From Prunella strophiata (lineage: Eukaryota; Chordata; Aves; Passeriformes; Prunellidae), in assembly GCA_036583965.1 (NCBI GenBank), contig JAZBQD010000014.1, positions 2,928,191-2,992,190 of the forward strand: DNA of 64,000 nt, in the 5' to 3' direction. The notes under the pieces are model-generated. The model was not told the origin of the DNA and made no database searches. It was given only the letters and a program-made list of their open reading frames with translations. The position numbers and the translations under genes are program-made. Shown piece after piece: positions 37,426-49,434 of this stretch (position 1 is its first letter; each line of letters begins with the position of its first letter).

Positions 37426-40400
37426 ATTTTTATGAAGCTGCTAAGTGCAATTTTCCTTTCAGCCCATCCTGTGCTGCTGGAATTATGATTTGTCAGACAT
37501 TAAAATATTTTTTAGAATAAGAGTCCTTAAAATGTTGTAGGGTTTTCTTGTCTTATTTCACTCCGTGTGTAGGAGCACACAATTTTTCTAATGGGATTTC
37601 TATGCTAAAGGCAAAGATGCCACAAGAGATTTACAGCCCATCCATGAAAGCCACCAGGATGTTTCCAATGACTGATAGTCAAACCACTAGATTTTCTAAG
37701 CCCATTGTCCTGAAGAGGTAATGGTGATACCTGAATTCATCTCCAGCTGCAAAGCTGTCTTGATCAGAATGCCTCCTAAGCAAACTCTGGCTCTGCATGT
37801 GTTAAAACCCACCAATAATTATATCTCTTACTCATTTTTTTTCCACAAGGGATTACTTCTGGGACTATTCTGTTCTGCAAGAATGAGATTTGAGTTGCAC
37901 ATGACACTTGCAGAAGTCTCATGTCCATGACATTTCTCCACTATGTGGTATTTAAAGTGTCACTGCTGTAAGAAATCCAAGGTCAGGGGAGAAGGATCAA
38001 CTTCCAGGTAGGACAAAAAATCCAAAACTTCAATTATTTGTACAATATACTTCTATGTATCTCCTTAGCAGTGGAGCAGCACTTTCCCCTAGCTAGCAAC
38101 CTTTGTTCAGCTTGGTCTGAATTCCACATCAGCCAGTGCTGCTTTTTCAGGTGCAAGCTTTGTATTTATCCAGAGATACATGTTGGCAAACAGAGATGTT
38201 TGATGGGAAAACATGCAGAGCCATCAAGCCATGCAAAACTTGGTGACATTCCAGGAAAAATTTTGTTTTGTGGAGTGCAAGAGGTGACCCCACAAAGGAA
38301 AAATAATTTTGTCAAAAATGAATTTGTCAGAAGGAAAGAAGAATTTGGCCTACAAAGATCCTGCAAGAAAACTACAGTCACTACAGAATATCCTTATGAT
38401 CTCTGCAAATAGTAGCATTTGCACTAATTTCATTCATTCCTCAGTTAGAGTATCCTGAGACAGGCTTACCACTTCTGTACAGTTAAAATAAAGTAACACA
38501 GAAGAATATAATATTATCTTGGTTCCATTCCTTACTCAGAATGATCAAGCTCCATTTCCAGAATCCACAAATCATGACTTTTTGCCATCACTTGCTTACC
38601 TGTGAAACATGGAAAGCATTTTGAGATCCTGAGATGGAAGTGGTCTTAGCACACCATAAAAATGAATGACACAGGACAAAAAAAAAAAAAACAACAACAA
38701 CAAAAAATATTGTTGAAGCAAATGTATTTAAAGTAAACCTAGTTTATAGTCACAATGCTACTAAATCCCCTGGTTTAGAATGCAGCTTCTTACTTATGGA
38801 AAAACTACAGCCAGAGTTTTATAAGTATAGAATTATGTATATGTATAGAATTATCTGCATATATCCCATGGTGTCACACATCACAGATACCACCACAGAG
38901 CAAGGTGTTCTCTGTTGCAGTAAAAAAACCAAGTAAAATAACAGCATTTTAGCTTTAAAACACTACAAAGAAATCATGTACTGAATGAAATTCTCAATGG
39001 CAAGGCACCTGTGGCAGAAAAGCAGGAAATAACCTAATGTATAAAAAGCACTGCAGTTGCTCATCATAAGCCCCTGAAGAAATGACAGAACAACAAAGCA
39101 GTTCACAGAGCAAGTCTCTGTCTCAGTTCTGATAGTTTCATTTATCTACAAACAAGTTCAGCTCTGCTGACAAGACTACATTAAGGGAACTATTAAGCTA
39201 AATGTGCCCAAATATTATTTGTTTTACCTATCCAAAGTTATTAGTGTCAGAACCACTGCCAGCATACAGGCTTGGAAAGAGAGACACAAAAGCTGGTTGT
39301 TTTGGGCTATTCTTTTAAAGCACAGTTAAGGCTCTGCATGGATAGAAGCCTTTTCCCTTACCCAACACTAACACAGCAAGTCAGGAGACAGCACAAAACC
39401 TCAAAAATGAAAGGTTAAATCTTTATCTTAGATGAAAATCACCCTGGGGAGAATTACGTGTACATAACTAGATAACCAGTGAACATTACAAATATATATA
39501 TATATATATATATATAAATACATAATCTGTGGATACCCTGGGCTGCCTGGCCACATCAACACAGGCACATTGCTTGGCCCAGCTGCCTAGAATGGATACC
39601 CAAAAATGTTCTGCAGACACCAAGTGTTTGAAGCACCTGCTTTAGAATTATCCACAATATTAACTCACATGTTATTTCTTCCAGAGTGTAGATGATTCAA
39701 ATCTTGGCCCACGAGCAGAGGGACAAGGGGCATCTCTGACCACATCTAAACTACCAGTTCCCTCCTGCATTGATGGTGTGTTGAAACTTTGCAGGGAGAG
39801 GCAGCAAACCCATTTGAAGGGTGGCTCCTAACAACTTTTGGCATCAGGCCCTGAATCAAATACACCCAGCATTGCACCAGGGATTGATCTCAGCTGGAAC
39901 TTGTTGCCCAAATCCAGGAGGGAAGCCCAGAGGCAATATTCTACACAGAGAGCATGAGCAGAGCACCAGGAGATGGATAAGAGGTGCAAAGAACTGGGAA
40001 TGTACAGAAACATGCAAATAAAGACATTTGTGGCAGGCACTAACAGAAACTGGGATTCCCTGGTGGTTCCCTCCTGGGGGAATTCCTGGGACCTCCAATG
40101 CTGTCAGCCTGGGAGCCCTGTGGAAGCTCTGGCTGTCCCTGTCCCTGGTGGGTCTGTGCCCTTCCCTGGAGCTGTGCCTCCTGCTGACACTCCCTGGATG
40201 CACCTGCAATGCCTGGGGCTGCTGACCAGCCCCTTGCCCAGGCACAGGAGAAGCACAACCTGCACAAGGTCACCCCAGCTCCAGGCTTGCTCCCCCCCTT
40301 GAGGGCAGCTCTGCTTCCACAGCCCCCTCAAGCAAGACTGCCCTCCAAAAAAGTGCTGCTACCACCTTAGAAAATGTAGACTCTGTTATGAATAGTTCAG

Positions 40401-42240
40401 AGCAAGCATTGTTCTGGGAGGAGCACCTGTAAGTGCTCAGGACAGCAGGAGAGCAGCAGATGAAGTGACGCTGGCTGTCGCAAGGATGCCAGTGAGGAGG
40501 GGAGGGAGGGAAAAGCACAAACATAAAGCTATATGGGGAAAAACAAATTTTCTGTCCTGAAAGATTACCACTTCCCAAAGCTAAATTACCAGCCAGATGC
40601 TGAGGTGGCTCTGTGCTTGACCTAGCTGGAGGCAGGCTTCTCTTCACTCATGACATCTGTCCAGGTGACAAGGGAAGGGGGTGCCTGCAAAGGGAGCAGT
40701 GTCACGACCCCTAATGCTGTAAATCTCCCTGGCAGAACTAATCCAGGCTGCCACAGGCAGTGACAATTAATGGGAAGTGACACAACTGTGGTCTGAAAAT
40801 GAGGTAACAGAATAGAACTGTCACTGTGCCTCCCAGGGCAATGATAAATGATGTCATCTCTGTTCAGGATGTTCCAGGTGAGAAGCAAGCTCTAACCACA
40901 CAAATTAGAGAAGGAGAATGAAAAGGTATTACACCCAAGAATGAAAAAAAATCAGGTTACTGTTATATTGCATACATTTGGCTTGCATTCTTGCTATGCA
41001 CCACCTCACTGTGCACACTGAGAATCTCTGTGCTCCTCTCCCTGAGCAAATAGGCCTTGCTCCATATCTAAGAACACATTCCATTCCAGCCATTATTTTG
41101 CTCTCCACATGGCTGACTCACAATGGGGGCAGCTACAGAGTGGCTACAAGACTCAGGTAACCCTTAAATGTTATTCACAGGATTCCCCATTTCTGGGGAA
41201 TCAGCAGTTGGCTGGTCCAATCATATTTTTCATATGTATTTTATCCTGTCGCTAAATTCTGAGCTTGTTTAGGTATTTGCTTTTGTCCAGAAAATCTGAA
41301 AGAAATGGGGAGCTATCCAGATTTCATTTTGAAAAGCTAGCACTAACACAAGCCACACAAAGGGTGTTACATTAATATTTTATTTGGCAAATACACCAAT
41401 CCCAGAACAAATCATACTATTCATAAAGTAAAACATTCTCCATGCAGATTAGCAGTCCCTTCACACCAGGAGGTTAAAAAAATGAGTACATTGTCTGCTT
41501 CCAAGAAAAAAGGCCTGCAAAATGGTATGAGAATTGAAAAATGCAAAATTAGCATTTTTCTCCCAGTCAGCTACTCACATACAGGTGCCTTACAAAAAAC
41601 AATTAGAAGGGCTTCATATGGCTTAGGTGTATACAGGACAATTCTGATTTCTCTTATTTTAACTGAAGCACTTTCTGACTGTGAATTAACTAAAGAGACC
41701 ATCAGAATCACAGGTCATCTAGACTCATGGAAAGTGTTCAGGAATTAAGTGCTCTTTGGAGGCTCACATCTCTTCTGCTTTCCCCTAACAAAGGCAAGCT
41801 TAAAGATTAATGTTGCAGTAAGAGCCAAAGCAAAATAAACTTCTCACAGATCCATGGTAATAATGTTTACTCACACTCACAGAAATGAAAGCAGAACCCA
41901 GTCAACATATTTTCACTGGCAAACTCCTTAATGTTTTGCTAACTGCTGTAGTTTCAACTAACAAAAATATTATGACAGCACAAAACACTCATTTAGCTGG
42001 TATTTAACTAGGCATTAATTTATTTTCAAGTCCAATGCGTCAAAACTACAATGCTTGGCACACAAATGTTTCTAGAGAGAAAATCCTAGTAGTAATCATT
42101 GCAGAAATAGAGAAAACATACTGATCTCTGGATATCTTGTTGAAGAATACATCAAAAGCAGCTAAACTCTGCTGTTGAATGCACTGGGATGACAATAGAG
42201 TGCATAAGCATATTTTAGAGGCATTTCCAAGCAGCGTTTA
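37426..42240. other. Gene-free spacer
   Basis: It contains a short (TA)n microsatellite at 39493-39514 and an A run at 38680-38691. A GC-richer stretch at 39690-40340 has ORFs on both strands but no recognisable protein. No exon was supported. Confidence 0.45.
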
Positions 42241-42766
42241 GGAGTTAGCATTGCAGAGCAGCTGTCCTGGCTCGGCAGGTTCAGGTGTGTGCTGCAGCCT
42301 GGTCTCCTCCATCCTGCACACATCCCTTGGCCTCAGGATGGATTGTAGCTCGAAAATGTGGAAAATGTGGAGAGGAGTCTGTGGTGAGCTCCCACTCAGC
42401 ACAGGCGATCACACCAGCTGCGTGGCCTTGCCTTTATCTAAGCCTGCAGCGAGTTCTCATGGGAACACCTTTTTGTTTGACAGTAGAGATGATTAATAGA
42501 AATGTTTTCGGGCAGCTGAACCCCTTAAGAGCCCAAAACACCACGGTGCCGGGTAACCCTTCCAGCGGCCCGACCAGCACAGCACAGCAGGCTGCGGACA
42601 GCCCCGACCGCACGGCACCCGGCGGTGCCAGCCCCTGCAGAGCCGTAAGATCACCCGCAATAATCCCGATCTTTCCCTCCCCTCCTAGCTCTGGCCATGG
42701 GGGCTTGCTTGCTCGGCACTGCGGGGGCATAGCCCCAGCATCCCGCCCGGCCCGCTGCGGGCTGGG
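42241..42766. other. CpG-rich flank of the minisatellite, possible CpG island
   Basis: From about 42530 the sequence becomes GC- and CpG-rich (gccggg, cggcccgacc, cgcacggcacccggcgg). This contrasts with the AT-rich spacer to the left. It could be a promoter-type CpG island or simply decayed repeat flank. I see no TATA box and no gene start that I can name. Confidence 0.35.
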
Positions 42767-44750
42767 CTCCCTGGGAACAGCGCTCCGGAGCGGGACAGGG
42801 AGAGATTCCCTGGGAACAGCGCTTAGGAACGGGCACGGGGAACGGGGATCCCTGGGAACAGCGCTCCGGAGAGGGACAGGGAGAGAATCCCTGGGAACAG
42901 CGCTCCGGAGCGGGACAGGGAGAGATTCCCTGGGAACAGCGCTCCGGAATGGGGACAGGGATCCCCTGGAAACAGCGCTTAGGAACGGGCACAGGGAACG
43001 GGGATCTCTGGAAATAGCGCTTAGGAACGGGCACGGGGAACGGGGATCCCTGGGAACAGCGCTCCGGAATGGGGACAGGGATCCCCTGGAAACAGCGCTC
43101 CGGAACGGGCACAGGGAACGGGGATCTCTGGAAACAGCGCTCCGGAACGGGCACAGGGAGAGAATCCCTGGAAAAAGCGCTCCGGAGCGGGACAGGGAGA
43201 GATTCCCTGGAAACAGCGCTCCGGAGCGGGACAGGGAGAGATTCCCTGGAAACAGCGCTCCGGAATGGGGACAGGGATCCCCTGGAAACAGCGCTTAGGA
43301 ACGGGCACAGGGAGAGATTCCCTGGAAACAGCGCTCCGGAACGGGCACAGGGAGAGATTCCCTGGAAACAGCGCTCCGGAGAGGGACAGGGAGAGAATCC
43401 CTGGAAAAAGCGCTCCGGAGCGGGACAGGGAGGGATTCCCTGGGAACAGCGCTCGGAGCGGGGACAGGGCACAGGGATCCCCCGGAAATAGCGCTCAGGA
43501 GCGGGACAGGGAACGGGGATCCCAGGAAACAGCGCTTAGGAACTGGGACAGGGCACAGGGATCCCCTGGGAACAGCGCTCCGGAGAGGGACAGGGAGAGA
43601 ATCCCTGGGAACAGCGCTTAGGAACGGGCACAGGGAACGGGGATCCCTGGGAACAGCGCTCCGGAGCGGGTAAAGGGCACAGGGAGAGATTCCCTGGGAA
43701 CAGCGCTCCGGAGAGGGACAGGGAGAGATTCCCTGGGAACAGCGCTCCGGAACGGGCACAGGGAACGGGGATCTCTGGAAACAGCGCTCCGGAGCGGGAC
43801 AGGGAGAGATTCCCTGGGAACAGCGCTCCGGAGCGGGACAGGGAGAGATTCCCTGGAAACAGCGCTTAGGAACGGGCACAGGGAGAGAATCCCTGGAAAA
43901 AGCGCTCCGGAGCGGGACAGGGAGAGATTCCCTGGGAACAGCGCTCCGGAGCGGGACAGGGAGAGATTCCCTGGGAACAGCGCTCCGGAACGGGCACAGG
44001 GAACGGGGATCTCTGGAAACAGCGCTCCGGAACGGGCACAGGGAACGGGGATCTCTGGAAACAGCGCTCCGGAGCGGGACAGGGAGAGATTCCCTGGGAA
44101 CAGCGCTCCGGAGCGGGACAGGGAGAGATTCCCTGGGAACAGCGCTCCGGAGCGGGACAGGGAGAGATTCCCTGGGAACAGCGCTCCGGAACGGGCACAG
44201 GGAACGGGGATCTCTGGAAACAGCGCTCCGGAGCGGGACAGGGAGAGATTCCCTGGGAACAGCGCTCCGGAGCGGGACAGGGAGAGATTCCCTGGGAACA
44301 GCGCTCCGGAGCGGGACAGGGAGAGATTCCCTGGGAACAGCGCTCCGGAACGGGCACAGGGAGAGATTCCCTGGGAACAGCGCTCCGGAGCGGGACAGGG
44401 AGAGATTCCCTGGGAACAGCGCTCCGGAACGGGCACAGGGAACGGGGATCTCTGGAAACAGCGCTTAGGAACGGGCACAGGGAACGGGGATCTCTGGAAA
44501 CAGCGCTTCGGAACGGGCACAGGGAACGGGGATCTCTGGAAACAGCGCTTAGGAACGGGCACAGGGAACGGGGATCTCTGGAAACAGCGCTCCGGAACGG
44601 GCACAGGGAACGGGGATCTCTGGAAACAGCGCTCCGGAACGGGCACAGGGAGAGATTCCCTGGGAACAGCGCTCCGGAACGGGCACAGGGAACGGGGATC
44701 TCTGGAAACAGCGCTCCGGAGCGGGACAGGGAGAGATTCCCTGGGAACAG
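42767..44750. repeat. CpG-rich minisatellite, about 50 units of 36, 39 or 42 bases
   Basis: Three main unit types alternate: 39 bases (ctccggagcgggacaggg then agagattccctgggaacagcg), 42 bases (ctccggaacgggcacaggg then aacggggatctctggaaacagcg) and 36 bases (ctccggaatggggacaggg then atcccctggaaacagcg). All begin at the same ctccgga word and share the cagcg end. Lengths differ by three, so several frames stay open on both strands and give long false ORFs. The junction CGCTCCGGAGCG is a perfect 12-base palindrome. Most units carry about three CpG sites. Blocks of identical unit order suggest higher-order duplication. Confidence 0.97.
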
Positions 44751-45030
44751 GGGAGGAGGGCGGCGGTCGGCCCCTTCCCGGGATGGCTGGGCGCTGGAAT
44801 ATGGCAATGGGTTGTGCTTCTTCTGCAAATCATCCCTTGAAGGTATCCAGACCCCGAGGGATGGCCATTGTACCAAGAATAAAGTGATGGATATTAACCT
44901 ACCGGGGGTAATGGGGCGGGGGGAGCAGAAAAATCGGATTAAGAAGTTTCTCGCAGCCTGAAAGCTGCCCAGTTTATCGTGGGTGAGTGAGAAATGCCTG
45001 GTTTAGTGCTTAATAGTATTTAACTAGGTC
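44751..45030. other. GC-rich right flank of the minisatellite
   Basis: A short CpG-rich stretch (ggcggcggtcgg) decays into ordinary sequence. No feature was recognised. Confidence 0.4.
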
Positions 45031-46110
45031 TAGGGAAAATGGTCCTTCAGGGTGTCAGGGAAAATCAGGAAAATCCACAAACGCCAGAGATTTATGTCCA
45101 AAAAGGAGACACAGGAGTCCTGCAACTTTATTTGAATAAAGGGAGAGAGGCCACTGGGGCAAGGTTTTGGAGGGCACAGTCTCCTTTAATCCTAAAGTCC
45201 CGGCTGCACGCTGCCCTCTTCCTTTCCCCACTGGCTGAGGTATAAGGAAGGTACAGCCTACCCGAACCACCTACCACATATACCCCCTTGAACCTGTCAT
45301 TTTACCCCGAGGTTTGGAAATTCAACTTTGTGCACACCCTTATCTGCTTCAGGAGCCAAGCTCTGCAACAAACCTGCTTCAGTAGGGACATTAAGACCCA
45401 TTTCAAAGCTATTAACAGTGATGCCTTCACCCATGGAATTGTTTGTAAAGACATTAGCTTTCCTCTCAAGGGCATCACCCACTCAAGCCCTGGTGCTGGC
45501 TGTGGGAAATGTGAGGGTGCTGTGTTGGAAAATCCCAGCTCTACAGGGCAACTCAGAGGCATTTAAAAAATTTTACTTCTTTATCAGACTTCTAGAAGGG
45601 TGAGAAATAAGAGATGTAAAACTCAACACCATTCTACCAGAAGCCACCCTATTTCCTGGTTACAACACCTTATAAATGTTTTGCAGCCTATTAGCTATAC
45701 CACACAATGCTGCTAGTACTTCTAACACCAATCACCTATTATTTTACCCCACATGGTCCTCCTGCTACAATGCATCTTTCACAGTTCTAATTCTCTAAAA
45801 TATCTGGTCTTTTTGCAAGGCCATCTCCTGAAACTTGTTTCTAGTTCAATCTCTCTCTCAACAATGCCATCTCTATTCCATGGCCTTCCTAAACCAGCAC
45901 ACCTTATCTCAGAGTTTGCACACAGATGTACAAGGCTGGGTGAGCTTTCAGCCAGGTTTTGAGAATCCTTTACAAATCCATTTCTGACATGGCTGCACTG
46001 TGCCAGCTCCATGGCTGAGTCCATAATCCTGGACCATAGCACAGGGCTGCAATGGGCACCCTCCCTCCCTCTGGCACAGCCCTCTAGGGCCTGTCACAGC
46101 TGCAGTAAAA
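45031..46110 (-). mobile_element. Possible ERV LTR-like block
   Basis: On the minus strand AATAAAG (45132-45126) is followed by gttgcaggactcctgtgtct and text resembling the R-U5 part of a class II LTR. The limits are uncertain and I see no matching partner LTR. Confidence 0.35.
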
Positions 46111-46124
46111 CATTTAAAAAGTTA

Positions 46125-46230
46125 AAACAAAAAACACAAAACCCCCAAACAAACAAACAAACAAACAAAAAAGACAAACAATAAACCAACCAACCAAACA
46201 AACAAACAAAAAAAACCCACCCAAAAATTT
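46125..46230. repeat. CAAA/CAAAC-rich low-complexity tract
   Basis: About 100 bases of imperfect CAAA repeats. Confidence 0.85.
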
Positions 46231-46444
46231 AAAAATAATCTGGCACCCTGCCATGCCATGGCCAGGCTGCAGATGAGCAGCATCCCCCTGCTGTTGGGGA
46301 CATGTACAAGCCTCCCTGTGATGGCTGATGAAGGAATGTGTATGTGTCCTGAGCTGTGAGTGACTGCTGTTTCCATCTAACAGGTGTCTTTTCTCATGTC
46401 TTTCATCAATGTATATTTTATCAATGTGCAATTAACTCCTAATT

Positions 46445-47060
46445 AATTGTGAGGAACAACGCTCACTCTTTAAAATTTGCAGAAATTTAATAAGGGATAA
46501 AAGGGACAATATCTAGTGCTGGGGTGCTGCCAAAAGCACACTGTTAGCTTAAAACAATTTTCCTATGTACTTTTCATTACATTGGTTAAAGGAATATGAA
46601 TGAAGTTATAGGTATTCAAACATTCCTGGGATTTTACATGTTCTGGGAATTCTGTTGCTTGGTTTTAACTTTGACTTGTCTGCAGGCTATCCTGTGGCTT
46701 AAATCAATGTATTTTATTTCTTCTTGAGGTTCCGTTTTGTTGTTCTGGCAGTTCCTGATAACTGGAGAGTCAGTAGTAAAATTTTCTCTTGGTGTTCTGA
46801 TTCTTGTCACTTATCCTTCAGATAAGATAGTCCACAAATACATTGAATCAACATAGCTATTTCACACCTATTTCACAGCTATTTCACAACTGTTAGTTAC
46901 ACAAATAAAAGTATTTAACAGCACGTAGTTTCTATTTTAATATTATGCAAAAGTCTAAGCTACAATATATTTATCACACTATTTATAAACTACACATGGC
47001 CAGAGCATTGACCACAAAAACTGACAGATTATACTATGTAAAAACAGTTAAAAGGGGTGA
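46445..47060 (-). mobile_element. Probable ERV LTR, minus orientation
   Basis: On the minus strand the block ends gagcgttgttcctcaca, a CA end, at about 46449. It contains an ATTAAA-type signal shortly before (cttattaaatttctgc). The text gataaaagggacaatatcta and ttggtgttctgattcttgtc recurs in songbird LTRs in my memory. The 5' limit is unclear. Confidence 0.45.
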
Positions 47061-47535
47061 CAAATAGTGGTGTATTAAAATAATTGTGATCAATGATAAC
47101 TTGCAAAAACAAATACATAAATGTGAAAGCCAATACCTATATTGACATTTATAACATTAATCATATGTAACATTCACTCTACTACTTATTAGATGGTGAA
47201 GGCACACCGAGGAAAAGCAAGAAACAAAAATCCAGAGTCAATCAATCCAAACCAAAATAAACTGAAAACTATTTACAAGGAGGTAGGGGGTGTGGGAGGA
47301 GGGTGTGATAAAGGATAAAGGGGTAAGGATAAAAAGGAGTAGGACCTAAAGGTTCAACAGCACTTTACAGCATTTAAACTTAACAGCACCTTAAACTTAA
47401 GAGTATTTAGCTTAACTTATAACTTAAATGTAACAATTTAGGATTTACTATACTACAGAGTCTTGTGTCTGCCTGAACGATGTCAGAAAGAAGGTTTTGA
47501 GAGCCCAAATCTTCTCTGATGCATGATTTAGCACC
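47061..47535 (-). other. Downstream flank / 3' UTR of the KIN retrocopy
   Basis: In the sense of the KIN copy this follows the stop codon. There is no long poly(A) tract here, unlike the PPIL4 and RNF113A copies. The minus strand has a pyrimidine-rich stretch (ccttaccccttta...) near 47300. The end of the retrocopy was not located. Confidence 0.4.
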
Positions 47536-48705
47536 TCAGGCGAGTTTGGAAACATCTTCATACTGGATATCTTCGACTCTGCGCCCTTTTAAAGGTCCTG
47601 AGTCGATGGTTATTGTCACTGAAAACCTCTTCTCATTGATGGATTCCAAAATGCCTTCATTTCCCCTGTACCCACCATTTAATACCAGTACTTTCTTGCC
47701 TGGTGCTGGGATTACAGTTTCTAGATGTGTCTGATCCAGCTTCAGTTTGTCCCCAGAGCCAATCACCTTCACAATTGCTGTGTATTTGTCAATCACTTCC
47801 TTAACTACTGCCTTCTTGTTGTGGTACTTCTCTGCAAGCTTTTTTGTCACAATTTTCACTATGATTTCAGGCTGTAACCAGTAATCTCTTCGAGATGTTC
47901 TTTTCTCCTCCTCTTCAAGCTCCATGATCTCATCAAGTGCAGATTTCTTCTTTTTCTTTTTGGGCTGACCAGAGCAATGAGCTGATTCTGTTCTTTTAAC
48001 TGCACCCTCCGCCATCTTCAGTGCATTCTGTCCAAGGACACTTCTTTTAGAAGATGCTGTGACTAAAGTACTTGCTCCTTTGTTTAATTTAAATATAACT
48101 TTTTCTTCTTTGTTTTCTCTGTTCAGTTCAGTATAGACTGGCATGTCCAGTTCTTTCCCCTCCAAACCTCTTCTAACTTGCTGTTCAATTAATTTAGCAG
48201 TTTTTTCTTCATCATCAAGGTCCTGTTTCCTCTTCCTCTCTTGCCCTTGCTGCCTGTGAATGGTCTCAGGGTCCCTGTCGATGTACTGAATGTACCAGCC
48301 CTTAGGAGTCTCACACACCCTGCAGAGACCTTCCCTCCCCAGCCACTTGGTGAAATCAGTCAGGGTCTCCCACCGTGTGGCATTCATGTGGATGTGCTCC
48401 CTGTGGCTGACGTACTCATTGTACACAATATTGTTGTGCACCCGCTTCGTCCCGAACCGCCTCCTCAGCAGCTCCAGGAAATCCCTCTGGAATTCCTCAG
48501 AGAAGTAATGCACGAACTGCTGGGGGTTTTCAGCAGCCAGCAGCAGCTGCCTCTGGTGGCACTGGGACATGCAGTGGCACTTGAAGCCGTTCTCATCACG
48601 GCACTGCTTCTGGCACATCTGGCAGTACCAGCGCAGCTTCTGCAGCCCCTTGCACTTGATGCGGTTGGCGATGGCCTTGGGGCTGAGGAAATCCGGCTTC
48701 CCCAT
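47536..48705 (-). CDS. KIN: KIN (KIN17) retrogene, intronless, full-length intact ORF
   Basis: A single uninterrupted ORF of 389 codons from ATG (48705) to stop (47536). The parent KIN gene has many introns and encodes 393 residues in human, so this is a reverse-transcribed copy. Visible parts are an N-terminal C2H2 zinc finger (C28, C31, H44, H50), the conserved winged-helix region (about 51-160, with FGTKRVHNNIVYNEY and HIHMNATRWETLTDFTKWLG), a lysine run at 249-254 that may act as a nuclear signal, and the C-terminal KOW/SH3-like domain ending NGGYRGNEG ... DVSKLA. KIN17 is a nuclear DNA/RNA-binding protein linked to DNA repair, replication and the spliceosome. The frame is open further upstream, but MGK is the family start. 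It lies 174 bases downstream of a same-strand LTR that could supply a promoter. The intact ORF suggests a recent or functional copy. Confidence 0.93.
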   Translation of the reverse strand: MGKPDFLSPKAIANRIKCKGLQKLRWYCQMCQKQCRDENGFKCHCMSQCHQRQLLLAAENPQQFVHYFSEEFQRDFLELLRRRFGTKRVHNNIVYNEYVSHREHIHMNATRWETLTDFTKWLGREGLCRVCETPKGWYIQYIDRDPETIHRQQGQERKRKQDLDDEEKTAKLIEQQVRRGLEGKELDMPVYTELNRENKEEKVIFKLNKGASTLVTASSKRSVLGQNALKMAEGAVKRTESAHCSGQPKKKKKKSALDEIMELEEEEKRTSRRDYWLQPEIIVKIVTKKLAEKYHNKKAVVKEVIDKYTAIVKVIGSGDKLKLDQTHLETVIPAPGKKVLVLNGGYRGNEGILESINEKRFSVTITIDSGPLKGRRVEDIQYEDVSKLA

Positions 48706-48879
48706 GACACCAGCCCTGTCCCAGTCCTGCTCCCAACCCTCTGCTGGTCCAGATCCTGCCCCCTCTGGAAATGGCAGCTGCCAATTACTAAATAGTAACT
48801 TACTTACAGCCCAATCTTGCTTCAAAATATTAAGTGCTTAAGAATGTAGGAACCACAACTGCGGGGAAATAAAACCCTG
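48706..48879 (-). promoter_or_regulatory. Leader between the LTR and the KIN retrogene
   Basis: These 174 bases separate the LTR end from the KIN ATG. The ATG-proximal half is GC-rich (gcagctgccatttccagagg and gggagcaggactgggac), like an authentic 5' UTR, whereas the LTR-proximal half is AT-rich. No retroviral primer-binding site is seen after the LTR. Confidence 0.5.
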
Positions 48880-49434
48880 TGTGCTGGTTTGAAAGCAAAC
48901 CAGTGGGAGATCCCAAGTCAGAACTACAATTTAACAGGAAAATTAAAATAACATGCAGTAGTAAAAAAACTGACAGAGTCAGAATACAACCTGGCACCCT
49001 GTGGGTCAGGGTGCTGATGGCAGTCCCATTCAGTGGTGGCTGCAGTCCTCCTGCAGTGACGGGGTGGTTCTCTTGGAGCAGGGATCCTGGAGAAGGGTGG
49101 AGTTTTCCTCTGCAGGTCCAGTGGCAGTGTAGATGGGCCTCGTCTTCCTCTGGGAATCCAGTGGGAAAAGGCTGCCTGTGGTGTTCCAGTCTCAGATTAT
49201 ATCCAGGCAGGAATGCTTGGCTCCTCCCCCTGGGTGGAGCATCTGACAATGGGATGATGGAATTTTATCAGTCATACAGAGACACACAATGGCCCATTAA
49301 CAGAAGATATCTCCTGGAGGGAGGATGAGTCATGGAAGAGATAAAGAACACTGCCCCATCTGGTTTTAGCAGATGGTAATAGTATACATGCTTTTGGTTA
49401 CATCTTGTATTGCAATCTAAGGTACCCTCCAACA
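48880..49434 (-). mobile_element. Complete ERVL-type LTR upstream of KIN
   Basis: This 555-base element reads TGTTGGAGGGTACC at its minus-strand start and CAAACCAGCACA at its end, so it has TG...CA termini. A candidate TATA (tggatataatctgag) lies near 49200 after a GC-box-like cacccagggggagga. The text aligns over most of its length with the blocks at 56603-57146 and 60800-61270. I see no clear target-site duplication (ccctg on the left, acatt on the right). Orientation is inferred from the TATA position and from the gene fusions in the sister copies. Confidence 0.8.

Noticed and set aside
42767..44750. CRISPR-like array of repeats
   Set aside because: There are no unique spacers between the repeats, the units are directly adjacent, and the genome is a bird's. 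It is a minisatellite.
42285..44876. ORFs of over 330 codons on both strands with repeated Arg/Cys/Pro motifs
   Set aside because: They are the tandem array read in frames kept open by unit lengths divisible by three. The same sequence is open on both strands and in two minus frames, so no coding case can be made.
48241..48795. 184-codon plus-strand ORF
   Set aside because: Antisense shadow of the KIN retrogene.
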